A DNA stretch of 64,000 bases from Streptomyces sp. SID8374 (GTDB lineage Bacteria; Actinomycetota; Actinomycetes; Streptomycetales; Streptomycetaceae), in the NCBI RefSeq assembly GCF_009865135.1, contig NZ_WWGH01000002.1:2108001-2172000 (forward strand), in the 5' to 3' direction. The position numbers were made by a program, and so were the translations under genes. The notes under the pieces were generated by a model. It saw only the letters and a program-made list of their open reading frames with translations. It was not told where the DNA came from and searched no databases. Shown here piece after piece: positions 51,345 to 59,395 of the stretch. The number at the start of each line of letters is the position of its first letter. The stretch's first letter is position 1.

Positions 51345-52705
51345 GCGGTGCCCGCCTTCCCCGGCTCGGCCAGTGCCCACCAGGCGGCGAGCCCCAGGAC
51401 GACGCCGCCCAGCACGGTCGTGGGGCCGCCGATGTCGGAGTACAGGAAGTTGACGCTCTGCCAGGTCATCAGGGCGACCGCCACCAGACCGCAGTCGACG
51501 GCCGCGTGGCCGCGTGAACGGGCCCGGACCAGCCGGCGCACCGCGCCGACGAGGATCGCCGCCCAGCTGCCGACGACCGCCGTCAGACCGATGAGGCCCT
51601 GCTCGCTGAGGATCAGCAGATACATGTTGTGCGGGGAGAGGAGGGCCTGCCTGCGGAACTCCTGGCCCGCCCCCGCCGTGTCGCTGCCGGAGGAGAGGCC
51701 GATCGAGGCGTGGGCGTCGCGGTGGGCGGGGAACCCCTTGAGGCCGACACCGGCCACGGGCTGCTCGCGCCACATGGAGCCCGCCGCGCTCCACATCGTG
51801 TACCGGTCGTTCACCGAGCGGTCGGGGGCCCGGGTCACCTGGGTCACGCTGGCGGCCCGCTCGGCGATCATCTCCGAGCCGATGCCGAACCCGCCGACCA
51901 AAACCACCGCGGTGGCACCCAGCACCGCCAGCGAGGTCAGCGCCTGCCGACGGCCCGTCAGGGAGAGAGCGACCAGGAGGGCGAGCGCCGTGGCGATCCA
52001 CACCCCCCGGCTGAAGGAGAGCGCGAGCGGCACGATCAGCCCGACGGCGACGACCGCGGCTGCTGGGCGCAGCCAGGCCGGAGCGTTGCGCGGGGTCCGC
52101 AGCGCGAACGCGGCGGCGGCCAGCAGCCCGTAGGCGACGACCGTGGCCATCCCCATGATGTCGCTGGGCCCGAACGTGCCGACCGCCCGGACCTCCTCGC
52201 CCATGTACGAGGCGCCGGTCCCGGTGACGTACTGGTCGACGCCGACGACGCCCTGGACGAGGGCCAGGACCACCAGCGCACCGGCCACGATCCGGAAGCC
52301 GTGGGCGTCCTTGAGCAGGAGGCAGACGGCGGCCGGGACCAGCACGAAGACCTGGAGGTAGCGGACCAGGCCCGGCAGTGCGGCGGCCGGGTCGGCGGCC
52401 GTCACCGTCGCCACCGCGAAGCCCACGGCGGGCAGCCCCAGCACCAGGGCGGCGGCTCCGCTGAGCGGGCGCTGCCGGAGGTACAGCAGCCGTCCCACAC
52501 AGACCAGCACCGCGATGCCGGAGGCGATGTCGGCCGGACCCACCCCGGGGCCGCCGCCGCCCGCGAACCCGTACGGCAGGGCGGGCAGCAGGACGGTCGC
52601 GATCAGGGGGAGCAGCGGCCACCGGCTCCGCCAGCCGCCCCGGTTCGGATGCGGAACGGTACGGGCCGGGGCCTCGGGCGCCGGTGCGGTCAGGGTGGCG
52701 GCCAT
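51341..52705 (-). CDS. O-antigen ligase/polymerase-like protein (Wzy_C)
   Basis: A 454-residue membrane protein with about 12 helices and a large extracytoplasmic loop (NDRYTMWSAAGSMWREQPVA, GVGLKGFPAHRD, then SPHNMYLLILSEQGLIGLTA), the Wzy_C pattern with the conserved His in PHNxYL. It should polymerise repeat units outside the membrane. I chose ATG 52705, 2 bp after the stop of the glycosylphosphotransferase gene. Confidence 0.87.
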   Translation of the reverse strand: MAATLTAPAPEAPARTVPHPNRGGWRSRWPLLPLIATVLLPALPYGFAGGGGPGVGPADIASGIAVLVCVGRLLYLRQRPLSGAAALVLGLPAVGFAVATVTAADPAAALPGLVRYLQVFVLVPAAVCLLLKDAHGFRIVAGALVVLALVQGVVGVDQYVTGTGASYMGEEVRAVGTFGPSDIMGMATVVAYGLLAAAAFALRTPRNAPAWLRPAAAVVAVGLIVPLALSFSRGVWIATALALLVALSLTGRRQALTSLAVLGATAVVLVGGFGIGSEMIAERAASVTQVTRAPDRSVNDRYTMWSAAGSMWREQPVAGVGLKGFPAHRDAHASIGLSSGSDTAGAGQEFRRQALLSPHNMYLLILSEQGLIGLTAVVGSWAAILVGAVRRLVRARSRGHAAVDCGLVAVALMTWQSVNFLYSDIGGPTTVLGGVVLGLAAWWALAEPGKAGTA

Positions 52706-52707
52706 CG

Positions 52708-54189
52708 TCAGCTGCCCCCGAGCCGGAAGAAGGAGCCCACGGTCCGCGCCAGCACGCACGCGTCCTGCCACAGGGACCAGGTCTCGATGTACCGGTTGTC
52801 GAACCGGGCCCGCTCCTCGATCGAGGTGTCACCGCGCAACCCGTTCACCTGCGCCAGCCCCGTGATGCCCACCGGCATCCGGTGCCGGTCCTGGTAGCCG
52901 GGGTGGGCGCGGCTGAACTGCGCGACGAAGAAGGGGCGTTCGGGCCGGGGCCCGACCAGGCTCATGTCGCCGCGCAGGACGTTCCACAGCTGCGGCAGCT
53001 CGTCCAGCGAGGTGCGGCGCAGCAGCCGGCCCACCCGGCTCATCCGCCCGTCGGAGGCCACGTTCCAACGGGTCGCCGACTCCTGTGCGTCGGCGGGCCG
53101 CAGCGTACGGAACTTCAGCAGGACGAACGGGCGGCCGTGGCGGCCCACCCGCTCCTGCCGGAAGATGACACCGGGACCGTCCGAGAGCCGCACCGCCAGC
53201 GCGCATCCCGCCATCAGCGGCGCCACCAGCACCAGGCCGATGGACGCCAGCAGGGCGTCCATCACCCGCTTCGCCGCATGGCTCACCGGCCGGTGCGTGC
53301 CGTCCTGGAGGGGGTGCGCGGCGAACCCCCACAGATGGTCCGGGCGGGCCCCGGCGGGGCGGGTGGCGACCGCCGTGTCGCCGCTGACCAGCCACACCCG
53401 GCAGCCGTGCCCGGTGAGCAGGGCGAACAGGGCGGCGCCGTCGGGCGTGGTCTCGGGCGGGGCGGTGAACACCGCGTGCCGCACACTGTTCTGGACGACG
53501 GCCCGCCCCACCTCCTGCGGGGTGACCAGGACCGGCAGCTTCACCCCGTCCGGCCGTGCCGTGGGCTCCTCCTCCGTGGTGGCGGGTGCGGCGACCCGGC
53601 CTACGGGGCGCAGCCCGTACTCAGGGTGGTCGTACAGCGCGGCCGTCACCTGGCGGGCGACCGGGCCGTGGCCCACGATCAGCGTCGACAGCGGGTTGCG
53701 GACGGCCGCCCGGTGCCGGACCCGGTGCACCACGGCCCGCCCGGCGGCGCACAGCACCGTCTGCGCGGCCGCCGCGTACGCCAGGACCGCCCAGCCGAAC
53801 GCGTGGGCCGGGGCCCAGGCGTCGACGACCTCCATGGTCACGTACCACTGGAGCAGGGCCAGGCCGAGGAGCGCGGGCACTTCGGAGAGCACCGAGGGGG
53901 AGAGGCCGAGCCGGTAGAGCCCCCGGTACGCGTGCAGCGCCACCTGGGCCACCGCCTGGGCGGCGACCACGGGCCAGGGCCAGCCGGCCGGGGTGCACAG
54001 GGCGAACGTGCCGGCCAGCGCCGCCGCGTCGGCGCCCAGCAGCTGCGCGGCGGGCGCGACCCGGGCGCCGCTGCGCCCACCGCCGAGCTCCCGCGTACCG
54101 CCCTCGCTTCTTCGCGGCGGATGAACCGTGTGAGCCTGTACGGCTGTTGCCTGGCCGGCGCCGGGGACCGGTGCACTCTCCATCGTCAT
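52708..54189 (-). CDS. polyprenyl glycosylphosphotransferase (initiating sugar transferase)
   Basis: A 493-residue WbaP/CpsE-type enzyme. N-terminal helices lead to a CoA-binding-like domain (PLSTLIVGHGPVARQVTAAL) and the catalytic bacterial sugar transferase domain: KRVMDALLASIGLVL, FRQERVGRHGRPFVLLKFRT, TSLDELPQLWNVLRGDMSLV, GPRPE. It transfers a sugar-1-phosphate to undecaprenyl phosphate and so starts the repeat unit. ATG 54189 overlaps the preceding glycosyltransferase stop by 4 bp. Confidence 0.93.
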   Translation of the reverse strand: MTMESAPVPGAGQATAVQAHTVHPPRRSEGGTRELGGGRSGARVAPAAQLLGADAAALAGTFALCTPAGWPWPVVAAQAVAQVALHAYRGLYRLGLSPSVLSEVPALLGLALLQWYVTMEVVDAWAPAHAFGWAVLAYAAAAQTVLCAAGRAVVHRVRHRAAVRNPLSTLIVGHGPVARQVTAALYDHPEYGLRPVGRVAAPATTEEEPTARPDGVKLPVLVTPQEVGRAVVQNSVRHAVFTAPPETTPDGAALFALLTGHGCRVWLVSGDTAVATRPAGARPDHLWGFAAHPLQDGTHRPVSHAAKRVMDALLASIGLVLVAPLMAGCALAVRLSDGPGVIFRQERVGRHGRPFVLLKFRTLRPADAQESATRWNVASDGRMSRVGRLLRRTSLDELPQLWNVLRGDMSLVGPRPERPFFVAQFSRAHPGYQDRHRMPVGITGLAQVNGLRGDTSIEERARFDNRYIETWSLWQDACVLARTVGSFFRLGGS

Positions 54190-55448
54190 CGCTCGGTGCG
54201 CTTCCTCATCGTGGGGCCGGACAGGGAGACAATTTCCTGGTAGAGACCGGCAACCGCCCCCGCGGTCCGTCGGACGTCGAACGCCGCCCGGGCATGGCGC
54301 TGGGCCCGGTGGGACACCGCCTCGCGCAGCTCGGGATCGGTGAGAAGTGCGGTGAGCGAGGCGGCGAGCGCCGTGGGCTCCTCGGGCGGTACGAGGAGGT
54401 GGTCCTCGTCGCCCGGCGGGACGCTCTCCCGCGCCCCGCTCACATCGCTCATCACCACGGCCCGGCCGCAGGCCATGGCCTCCAGCGGGGCCAGCGCCAT
54501 GCCCTCCCAGCGGGACGGCAGGACGACGACGTCGGCCGCGTGGATCCAGGGCCGTACGTCGGCGCTCGCCCCGGTGAACAGGACATCGGCCGGGGCCGCG
54601 CCCTCCAGACCGGCGCGGTCGGGCCCGTCGCCGACCAGGACCAGGCGCGCGCCCGGAACCCGCAGCCGCCGCCAGGCGTCGAGCAGGACGTCCTGGCCCT
54701 TCTGCCGGGTCAGGCGGCCGACGCAGACGACGAGGGGGGCCCGCCGATCCACCCCGTCCAGTAAGGGCAGCGAGGCCCGGGCCGCGGTGCGGTCGGCCTG
54801 TCCGCCGGGGCGGAAGCGGTCGAGGTCGATGCCGTTGTGGATCACCGACCAGCGGGCGGCGATCCCCGCCTCCTGGCCGGTGCGCCGCTCGGACTCGCTG
54901 ACGCAGAGGATGTGATCGGCCCAGCGCGCCCCGAACCGCTCCCATTTCAGGGCCAGTTCGGCGGTTCGGCCGCCCACCGCCTCGAAGGACCAGGCGTGCG
55001 GCTGGAACACCGTGGGCACCTTGCCCCGCACGGCGATCCGGCCCGCGAGCCCCGCCTTGGCGCTGTGCGCGTGCACCACGTGCGGGCGGCAGTCGCGGAC
55101 GATCCGCCGCGCGGCGGCGACCTCACCGGCCAGCCGCGGCCCAGGGGCCCGGGTGGCGGACCAGCCCCGGACCTGAGCGCCCGCGGCGGCCGCCCCGACG
55201 GCCAGCGGGCTTCCGGGCGGACAGGCCACCACGGGCCGCAGCCCGGCGCCGGCCTGGGCCCTGACGAGATCGGTGACGACCCGGGCCACTCCGCCGTCCA
55301 CGGGCTGAACCAAATGAAGGACCGTCAATTGTCTTTCTTCGGCACGACGCATGTGCAGCACGTACGGCTCTCTTCGCTCAATCCGGTGAGTAAAGCCGAA
55401 GTGCACTTTGGCAGACATGTGACGAAATCGTGCGCGTGACTCGCTCAT
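54186..55448 (-). CDS. family 4 glycosyltransferase, first gene of exopolysaccharide operon
   Basis: A GT-B enzyme of up to 420 residues. The core starts LTVLHLVQPVDGGVARVVTD; the donor site is HNGIDLDRFRP, VVCVGRLTRQKGQDVLLDAW, LPSRWEGMALAPLEAMACGR. The start is uncertain. ATG 55448 and 55418 lack a ribosome site, and the first about 40 residues use AT-richer, atypical codons, so the true start may be ATG 55352 or TTG 55328, just before the core. Its upstream region probably carries the operon promoter. Confidence 0.88.
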   Translation of the reverse strand: MSESRARFRHMSAKVHFGFTHRIERREPYVLHMRRAEERQLTVLHLVQPVDGGVARVVTDLVRAQAGAGLRPVVACPPGSPLAVGAAAAGAQVRGWSATRAPGPRLAGEVAAARRIVRDCRPHVVHAHSAKAGLAGRIAVRGKVPTVFQPHAWSFEAVGGRTAELALKWERFGARWADHILCVSESERRTGQEAGIAARWSVIHNGIDLDRFRPGGQADRTAARASLPLLDGVDRRAPLVVCVGRLTRQKGQDVLLDAWRRLRVPGARLVLVGDGPDRAGLEGAAPADVLFTGASADVRPWIHAADVVVLPSRWEGMALAPLEAMACGRAVVMSDVSGARESVPPGDEDHLLVPPEEPTALAASLTALLTDPELREAVSHRAQRHARAAFDVRRTAGAVAGLYQEIVSLSGPTMRKRTER

Positions 55449-55679
55449 ACGACCACGTGAGGATTACCCGCGCGATGCCGCTGATCAGGTGGTCCGCGCG
55501 GCCGTCCCGTGTCCTTGCGAAGGCGCCGGAATGCGGCGGCGAAAGGGTGGGAGGGGAGAGGCCGCAGCACCATTACGGGGGCGCGCCGAAGGAATTCCTC
55601 CGGTCGGATGTCACTCCATTCGCCGCATCTCGGGGGCGGCCGGTTGCCGCAATGGATGGCGGCCCCATCGGGCGGACAG

Positions 55680-56282
55680 TCACGCAGTTCTATTGTCGGC
55701 AAAGGGCTCCGCCCGGGTGGCCGCGAAGGTGACGTCCCCGGCGCGGGCGACGACCTCCACCTCGTCGCCCAGGGCCCATTCCGCGACCCGGGACGCCATC
55801 GCCGCCGGAACGCTCTCACTGATGCCCGGCGCGGCGGGGATGTCGTAGGTGGCGTGGGCGTCGTGCGGCAGCACGACCCGGTACTCCAGCTCCAGCGCCC
55901 GGCGGGCGGTGGCCAGGACGCACATCTCCGACATCACCCCGCACACGGCGAGCGACGCGACCCCGGCGGCCGTCAGCTCCGCCTCCAGCGGGGTGCCCTC
56001 GAAGCCGTCGTCCTCGGTCTTGCGGATCACGGTCTCTGCGGGGCCGCCGGTGACCGGGAGGTACAACTCCCACCCGGGGGTGTGCGGTTCGTCGGGCTCC
56101 CCGGCCGGGCCGTCGTTCTGGAGGTGGACGACGAGCGCCCCGGCCGCCCGGGCCCGGCGGACGAGGCCGTCGACCCGGTCCAGCAGCCGGGGTGCGTCGG
56201 GCACGGGGTTGCCGCCCGCGACGAAGGCCGCCTGGACATCCACGACGAGCAGTGCCTGTACGGGGGCGGGGTGGGGGTGCAT
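55680..56282 (-). CDS. isochorismatase-family cysteine hydrolase
   Basis: A 200-residue cysteine hydrolase. The triad candidates are Asp15 (LLVVDVQAAF), Lys in VIRKTEDDGF and Cys in AVCGVMSEMCVLAT. The family includes nicotinamidases and isochorismatases; the loop FEGTPLEAELTAAGVASLAV is typical but not diagnostic. It lies 84 bp downstream of the prenyl synthase gene, beyond a hairpin terminator, so it is probably separately expressed. Confidence 0.88.
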   Translation of the reverse strand: MHPHPAPVQALLVVDVQAAFVAGGNPVPDAPRLLDRVDGLVRRARAAGALVVHLQNDGPAGEPDEPHTPGWELYLPVTGGPAETVIRKTEDDGFEGTPLEAELTAAGVASLAVCGVMSEMCVLATARRALELEYRVVLPHDAHATYDIPAAPGISESVPAAMASRVAEWALGDEVEVVARAGDVTFAATRAEPFADNRTA

Positions 56283-56332
56283 ACCGGCTCCGGCCTTCGG
56301 GGTGTCGTCGGGGAGGGGCGGCCATCCTTTCA

Positions 56333-56360
56333 GCCGGCGGCCCCGGGGGAGGCCGCCGGC
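56333..56360 (-). terminator. terminator after the prenyl synthase gene
   Basis: GCCGGCGGCC and GGCCGCCGGC form a perfect 10-bp stem with an 8-nt loop just past the synthase stop on the minus strand, followed by an A/G-rich stretch. Confidence 0.6.
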
Positions 56361-56366
56361 CTCGGG

Positions 56367-57416
56367 TCACCCGGTGCGGTCGACGAGGAAGGGGATCAGG
56401 GTGAGCAGGTCACCGCGCGCCCCCTCGCGCAGCTCCACGCCGTCCAGGCAGGCGCGGGCGGCCCGCAGATGCTCCCGCGCCTCGTCGACGGCGGCCCTGC
56501 GCCCGCCGGCCTCGTCGACCAGCTCGGCCGCCCGGCGCAGCCCCGCCTCGTCGAGAGGACCGGCCCCGGTGAGCAGGGTCGTCAGCTGCCGGGCCGCCGG
56601 ATGCTCGGAGGCCAGGGCCGCGAGGACCGGGAAGGTCTTCTTCAGCCGCCGCAGATCGCTGTGGACCGGCTTCCCCGTGATCTGCGGATCGCCCCAGATC
56701 CCCAGCAGGTCGTCCACCGCCTGGAACGCCACGCCCAGATGCCGCCCCGCCCGGTCCAGCGCGTCGGCCGTGGGTGCCGGAGCCCCGGCCAGTACGGCAC
56801 CGAGGGCGGCGGCGCAGCCGAGCAGCGACCCGGTCTTGTGCGTCGCCATCGCCCGGTACTCGTGCGGCAGGACCGCCTCTGGCCCCGTCCACGGCCGCGA
56901 CTCGAAGAGCAGGTCCTGCGCCTGACCGTGCACCAGGTCGCCCAGCGTCCCCGACAGATGACGCACGGCCGCCGTACCCGTGGGCCCGGGGACCTCGGCC
57001 AGGGTCCGGACGGCCAGCGCGAACAGGGCGTCCCCCGCCAGGACCGCTGGCCCGGTGCCGTACGCCTTCCATACGGCCGGGCGGCGGCGCCGGGTCTCGT
57101 CGCCGTCCATGATGTCGTCGTGGATGAGGGAGAAGGTGTGCACGAGTTCGACGGCGACCGCACCCGTGACCCCGTCCGTGCCGCTGCCCCCGGCGGCCTC
57201 CGCGCCGAGCACCGCGAGCGCCTGGCGGACCCCCTTGCCCTCCGAACCGGGCAGGGGCTCGCCCTCGACCCCGCTCCAGCCGAGCGAGAAGGCGGCCGTC
57301 TCGGCGTGCCAGGGGTGGAGCCGGCGCACCGACTCCACCAGCGCGGGCCGGACGAGGTCACGGCACCGGTCCAGTATCTGCGGCGCGGGCGCCTGACGGG
57401 TCGTGGACAGCGTCAT
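56367..57416 (-). CDS. polyprenyl (geranylgeranyl-type) diphosphate synthase
   Basis: A 349-residue trans-isoprenyl diphosphate synthase. The first Asp motif is DDIMD (100-104) followed by ETRRRRPAVW; the second is DDLLGIWGDP (Asp235, Asp236) with TGKPVHSDLRRLKKTFPVLA. It condenses isopentenyl diphosphate with allylic diphosphates; C15-C20 products are likely but chain length is not readable here. ATG overlaps the TPR protein stop (ATGA). No cyclase or phytoene synthase gene is adjacent, so the product fate is unknown. Confidence 0.9.
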   Translation of the reverse strand: MTLSTTRQAPAPQILDRCRDLVRPALVESVRRLHPWHAETAAFSLGWSGVEGEPLPGSEGKGVRQALAVLGAEAAGGSGTDGVTGAVAVELVHTFSLIHDDIMDGDETRRRRPAVWKAYGTGPAVLAGDALFALAVRTLAEVPGPTGTAAVRHLSGTLGDLVHGQAQDLLFESRPWTGPEAVLPHEYRAMATHKTGSLLGCAAALGAVLAGAPAPTADALDRAGRHLGVAFQAVDDLLGIWGDPQITGKPVHSDLRRLKKTFPVLAALASEHPAARQLTTLLTGAGPLDEAGLRRAAELVDEAGGRRAAVDEAREHLRAARACLDGVELREGARGDLLTLIPFLVDRTG

Positions 57417-58597
57417 CGGGCCCGGGCCTCCTCGTGCGGGGCGTCGGATGCGGTGTCGTGCGGGTGCGCGGGTTCCACGGCGGGTTCGGCGGTTCGGCGG
57501 TGCGCGGGGGCCAGCTCAGCGCCTTCCATCGGGCCCTCGCCGCGTCCGTCGTCCCCCTCGCGCTCCGCGACCGGTTCCACGCCCAGTTCCACGTACGCCT
57601 TCTCCACCATCTCCCGGGCGTTGAGCAGGCCGATCCGGCTCAGCCTGCCCCGCAGCTCGTCCAGGTCGGCGGCGGTCGCCGCGCGGTCCCGGCCGAGGCG
57701 GGCGCGGGCCTTGACCAGGCCCAGGGCCGCCAGCGCCTCGCCCCGGGGCTCGGTCATCGCACGGAACTCTCCGAGCGCCTGCTCGTAGACCTCGCGGGCC
57801 TCCTCGTACCGCCCGGCGCGGAAGAGCACATTGGCGCGCATCTTGTGGTTGTAGGCGAGCGCGCTGGAGAGCTTCATCTCCCGGCAGGTGACCTCGGCCT
57901 CGGCGAGCAGCCCGAGCGCGCGTTCCGTCTCCCCGTCGCGGAGGGAAACGATGTCGGCGATGCCGCGCAGGGCCCAGGCCCGGCCCCGCCGGTCATCCGC
58001 CTCGCCCGCGAGGACGGCCGCCTCCTCGAACATCTCCAGGGCCGAGTCGAGTTGCCCGGTGTTGCGGTGAATCTGCGCGATGCCCTCCAGCGCCCACACC
58101 GTGTGGCGCGCCTCGCCCCGGGCGCGGGCCTCGGCGAGCAGCTGCTCGTGCAGGGTGGCGACCGTCTCGTAGTCGCCCTGGATGCGACCGGTCTCGGCCA
58201 GCCCGGCCAGTGAGTAGCCGCGCGCCACCACGTCCCCGCCGCGCTTGCCCAGCTCGGCGGCGAGCCCCAGCAGCCGGAACGCGAGCCGCAGCGAACCCCG
58301 TTGACGCGCCAGCGTCCCCCCGCTCCACAGCGCCCAGGCCATCGCCCCGGTGGCCCCGGCCGAGCGCGCGGCCCGGTAGCTGGCCTTCCACGCCCGGTCC
58401 GCCTCCTCCACCTGCCCCAGCCTGCGGTGCGCCTCGGCCACGGCGAGCCCGGTCCGCGCCACCTCCTCCTGGGAGCCGGAGAGCTCGGCCTGTTTCAGAT
58501 GCCGTACGCCTTCGGCCAGTACGTCGGTGAGGGAGGCGTTCACCGACATCTTGGTGAGAGCGCCCTGGTACTCGGGCGCCAGTGCCTTGGTCTGCAT
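57413..58597 (-). CDS. TPR-repeat protein coupled to prenyl synthase
   Basis: A 394-residue protein made of about seven tetratricopeptide-like helical pairs (ARTGLAVAEAHRRLGQVEEA; HTVWALEGIAQIHRNTGQLD; ALAYNHKMRANVLFRAGRYE) with a charged C-terminal tail of about 60 residues. There is no DNA-binding or enzymatic domain. ATG 58597 (MQTKALAPEY) lies 41 bp downstream of a 32-bp nested dyad. It is probably a scaffold or regulatory partner of the synthase; the function is not known to me. Confidence 0.78.
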   Translation of the reverse strand: MQTKALAPEYQGALTKMSVNASLTDVLAEGVRHLKQAELSGSQEEVARTGLAVAEAHRRLGQVEEADRAWKASYRAARSAGATGAMAWALWSGGTLARQRGSLRLAFRLLGLAAELGKRGGDVVARGYSLAGLAETGRIQGDYETVATLHEQLLAEARARGEARHTVWALEGIAQIHRNTGQLDSALEMFEEAAVLAGEADDRRGRAWALRGIADIVSLRDGETERALGLLAEAEVTCREMKLSSALAYNHKMRANVLFRAGRYEEAREVYEQALGEFRAMTEPRGEALAALGLVKARARLGRDRAATAADLDELRGRLSRIGLLNAREMVEKAYVELGVEPVAEREGDDGRGEGPMEGAELAPAHRRTAEPAVEPAHPHDTASDAPHEEARAR

Positions 58598-58637
58598 GGG
58601 AGCCTTCCGCGCGGTGCCCGGGCCGGGCCGATGTCCA

Positions 58638-58669
58638 CTATGCGCCACGTGTATACATAGGGTGCATAG
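58638..58669. promoter_or_regulatory. 32-bp nested dyad upstream of the TPR-prenyl synthase operon
   Basis: CTATGC, N6, TGTATACA, N6, GCATAG. The outer 6-bp arms and the inner 8-bp palindrome share the same centre (between 58653 and 58654). It is an AT-rich island in GC-rich DNA and includes TATGTA/TATACA hexamers usable as a -10. A dimeric repressor site over a promoter is likely. Confidence 0.6.
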
Positions 58670-58830
58670 TTGGCCGGTTCTCCGAGCCCGGTACAGGTGG
58701 GGGCGGACACCGCCCGTTCCCGGGCGGCGATCCGTTCTGTCAGTGATCAAGACGGCAGCGGGACGCCCGGGGTTGCTCGAACCGCGCAGGACGTTCTCCG
58801 GAACCTCCCTGGGGCGCAACCCCTCGGCCG

Positions 58831-59196
58831 TCAGCCGGCGCGGGGCGGCTCGTGCAGGCCGAAGGGGGAGCCCTGGTCGTCGCGGCAGAGCCGGAACCGG
58901 CCGAACCGGGCGGCCGACTCGTCGTCCTCGCCGAGGTCGGTGCCCTCCACGCTGCCGCCCAGCTCGCGCACCTGCGCCACCGCCGTGGCCATGTCGTCGA
59001 CCCGGAAGAAGAGGTACGGGCCGCCCCCGGGGTCACCGCCGTGGACGCCGCCCTGCCCGCTGGGGGTCCCGATCGCGTAGCCGCCCTCGCCGGAGGGGCC
59101 CGCCTCGAAGTGCCAGCCCAACAGGGCGCCGTAGAACGTCCGGGCCTTCTCGGGATCGTCCACCCCGAGCTCGAAGAAGGAGATCTCGCCGGCCAT
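58831..59196 (-). CDS. VOC-family (glyoxalase/bleomycin-resistance-like) protein
   Basis: A 121-residue single-domain VOC protein: ISFFELGVDDPEKARTFYGA (first beta-alpha unit), YLFFRVDDMATAVAQVRELG (second unit) and FRLCRDDQGSPFGLHEPPRA at the end. Members bind metals or act as lyases, dioxygenases or drug-sequestering proteins. No substrate is indicated. It stands alone on the minus strand and is divergent from the AmiC-like gene. Confidence 0.85.
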   Translation of the reverse strand: MAGEISFFELGVDDPEKARTFYGALLGWHFEAGPSGEGGYAIGTPSGQGGVHGGDPGGGPYLFFRVDDMATAVAQVRELGGSVEGTDLGEDDESAARFGRFRLCRDDQGSPFGLHEPPRAG

Positions 59197-59307
59197 CGCG
59201 GGTACCTGCCGTCTCTACGGGGCTGCGCACGCCGGAACGCCCACGCACGCCCCTTCCACCGTACGGCGACGGCCCCGCCCACGCACCGGCGCCGTACGGC
59301 ATCCCCG

Positions 59308-59341
59308 TACGTCTACCAACCGGTTACGTCTACGAATCGGT
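59308..59341. promoter_or_regulatory. tandem 17-bp direct repeat upstream of the AmiC-like gene
   Basis: TACGTCTACCAACCGGT (59308-59324) is followed at once by TACGTCTACGAATCGGT (59325-59341), 15 of 17 identical. The repeat lies 54 bp before the AmiC-like start and 111 bp from the VOC start. A direct-repeat operator is plausible. Confidence 0.5.
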
Positions 59342-59395
59342 CTCGATCGTGGCGCCCGGCCGGGCCGGGGCAGGTGGTGGGGCAATCATGGGGGC

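Noticed and set aside
55449..55679. Small gene upstream of the exopolysaccharide operon
   Set aside because: No ribosome site, atypical codon use and no similarity; more likely promoter and leader DNA.
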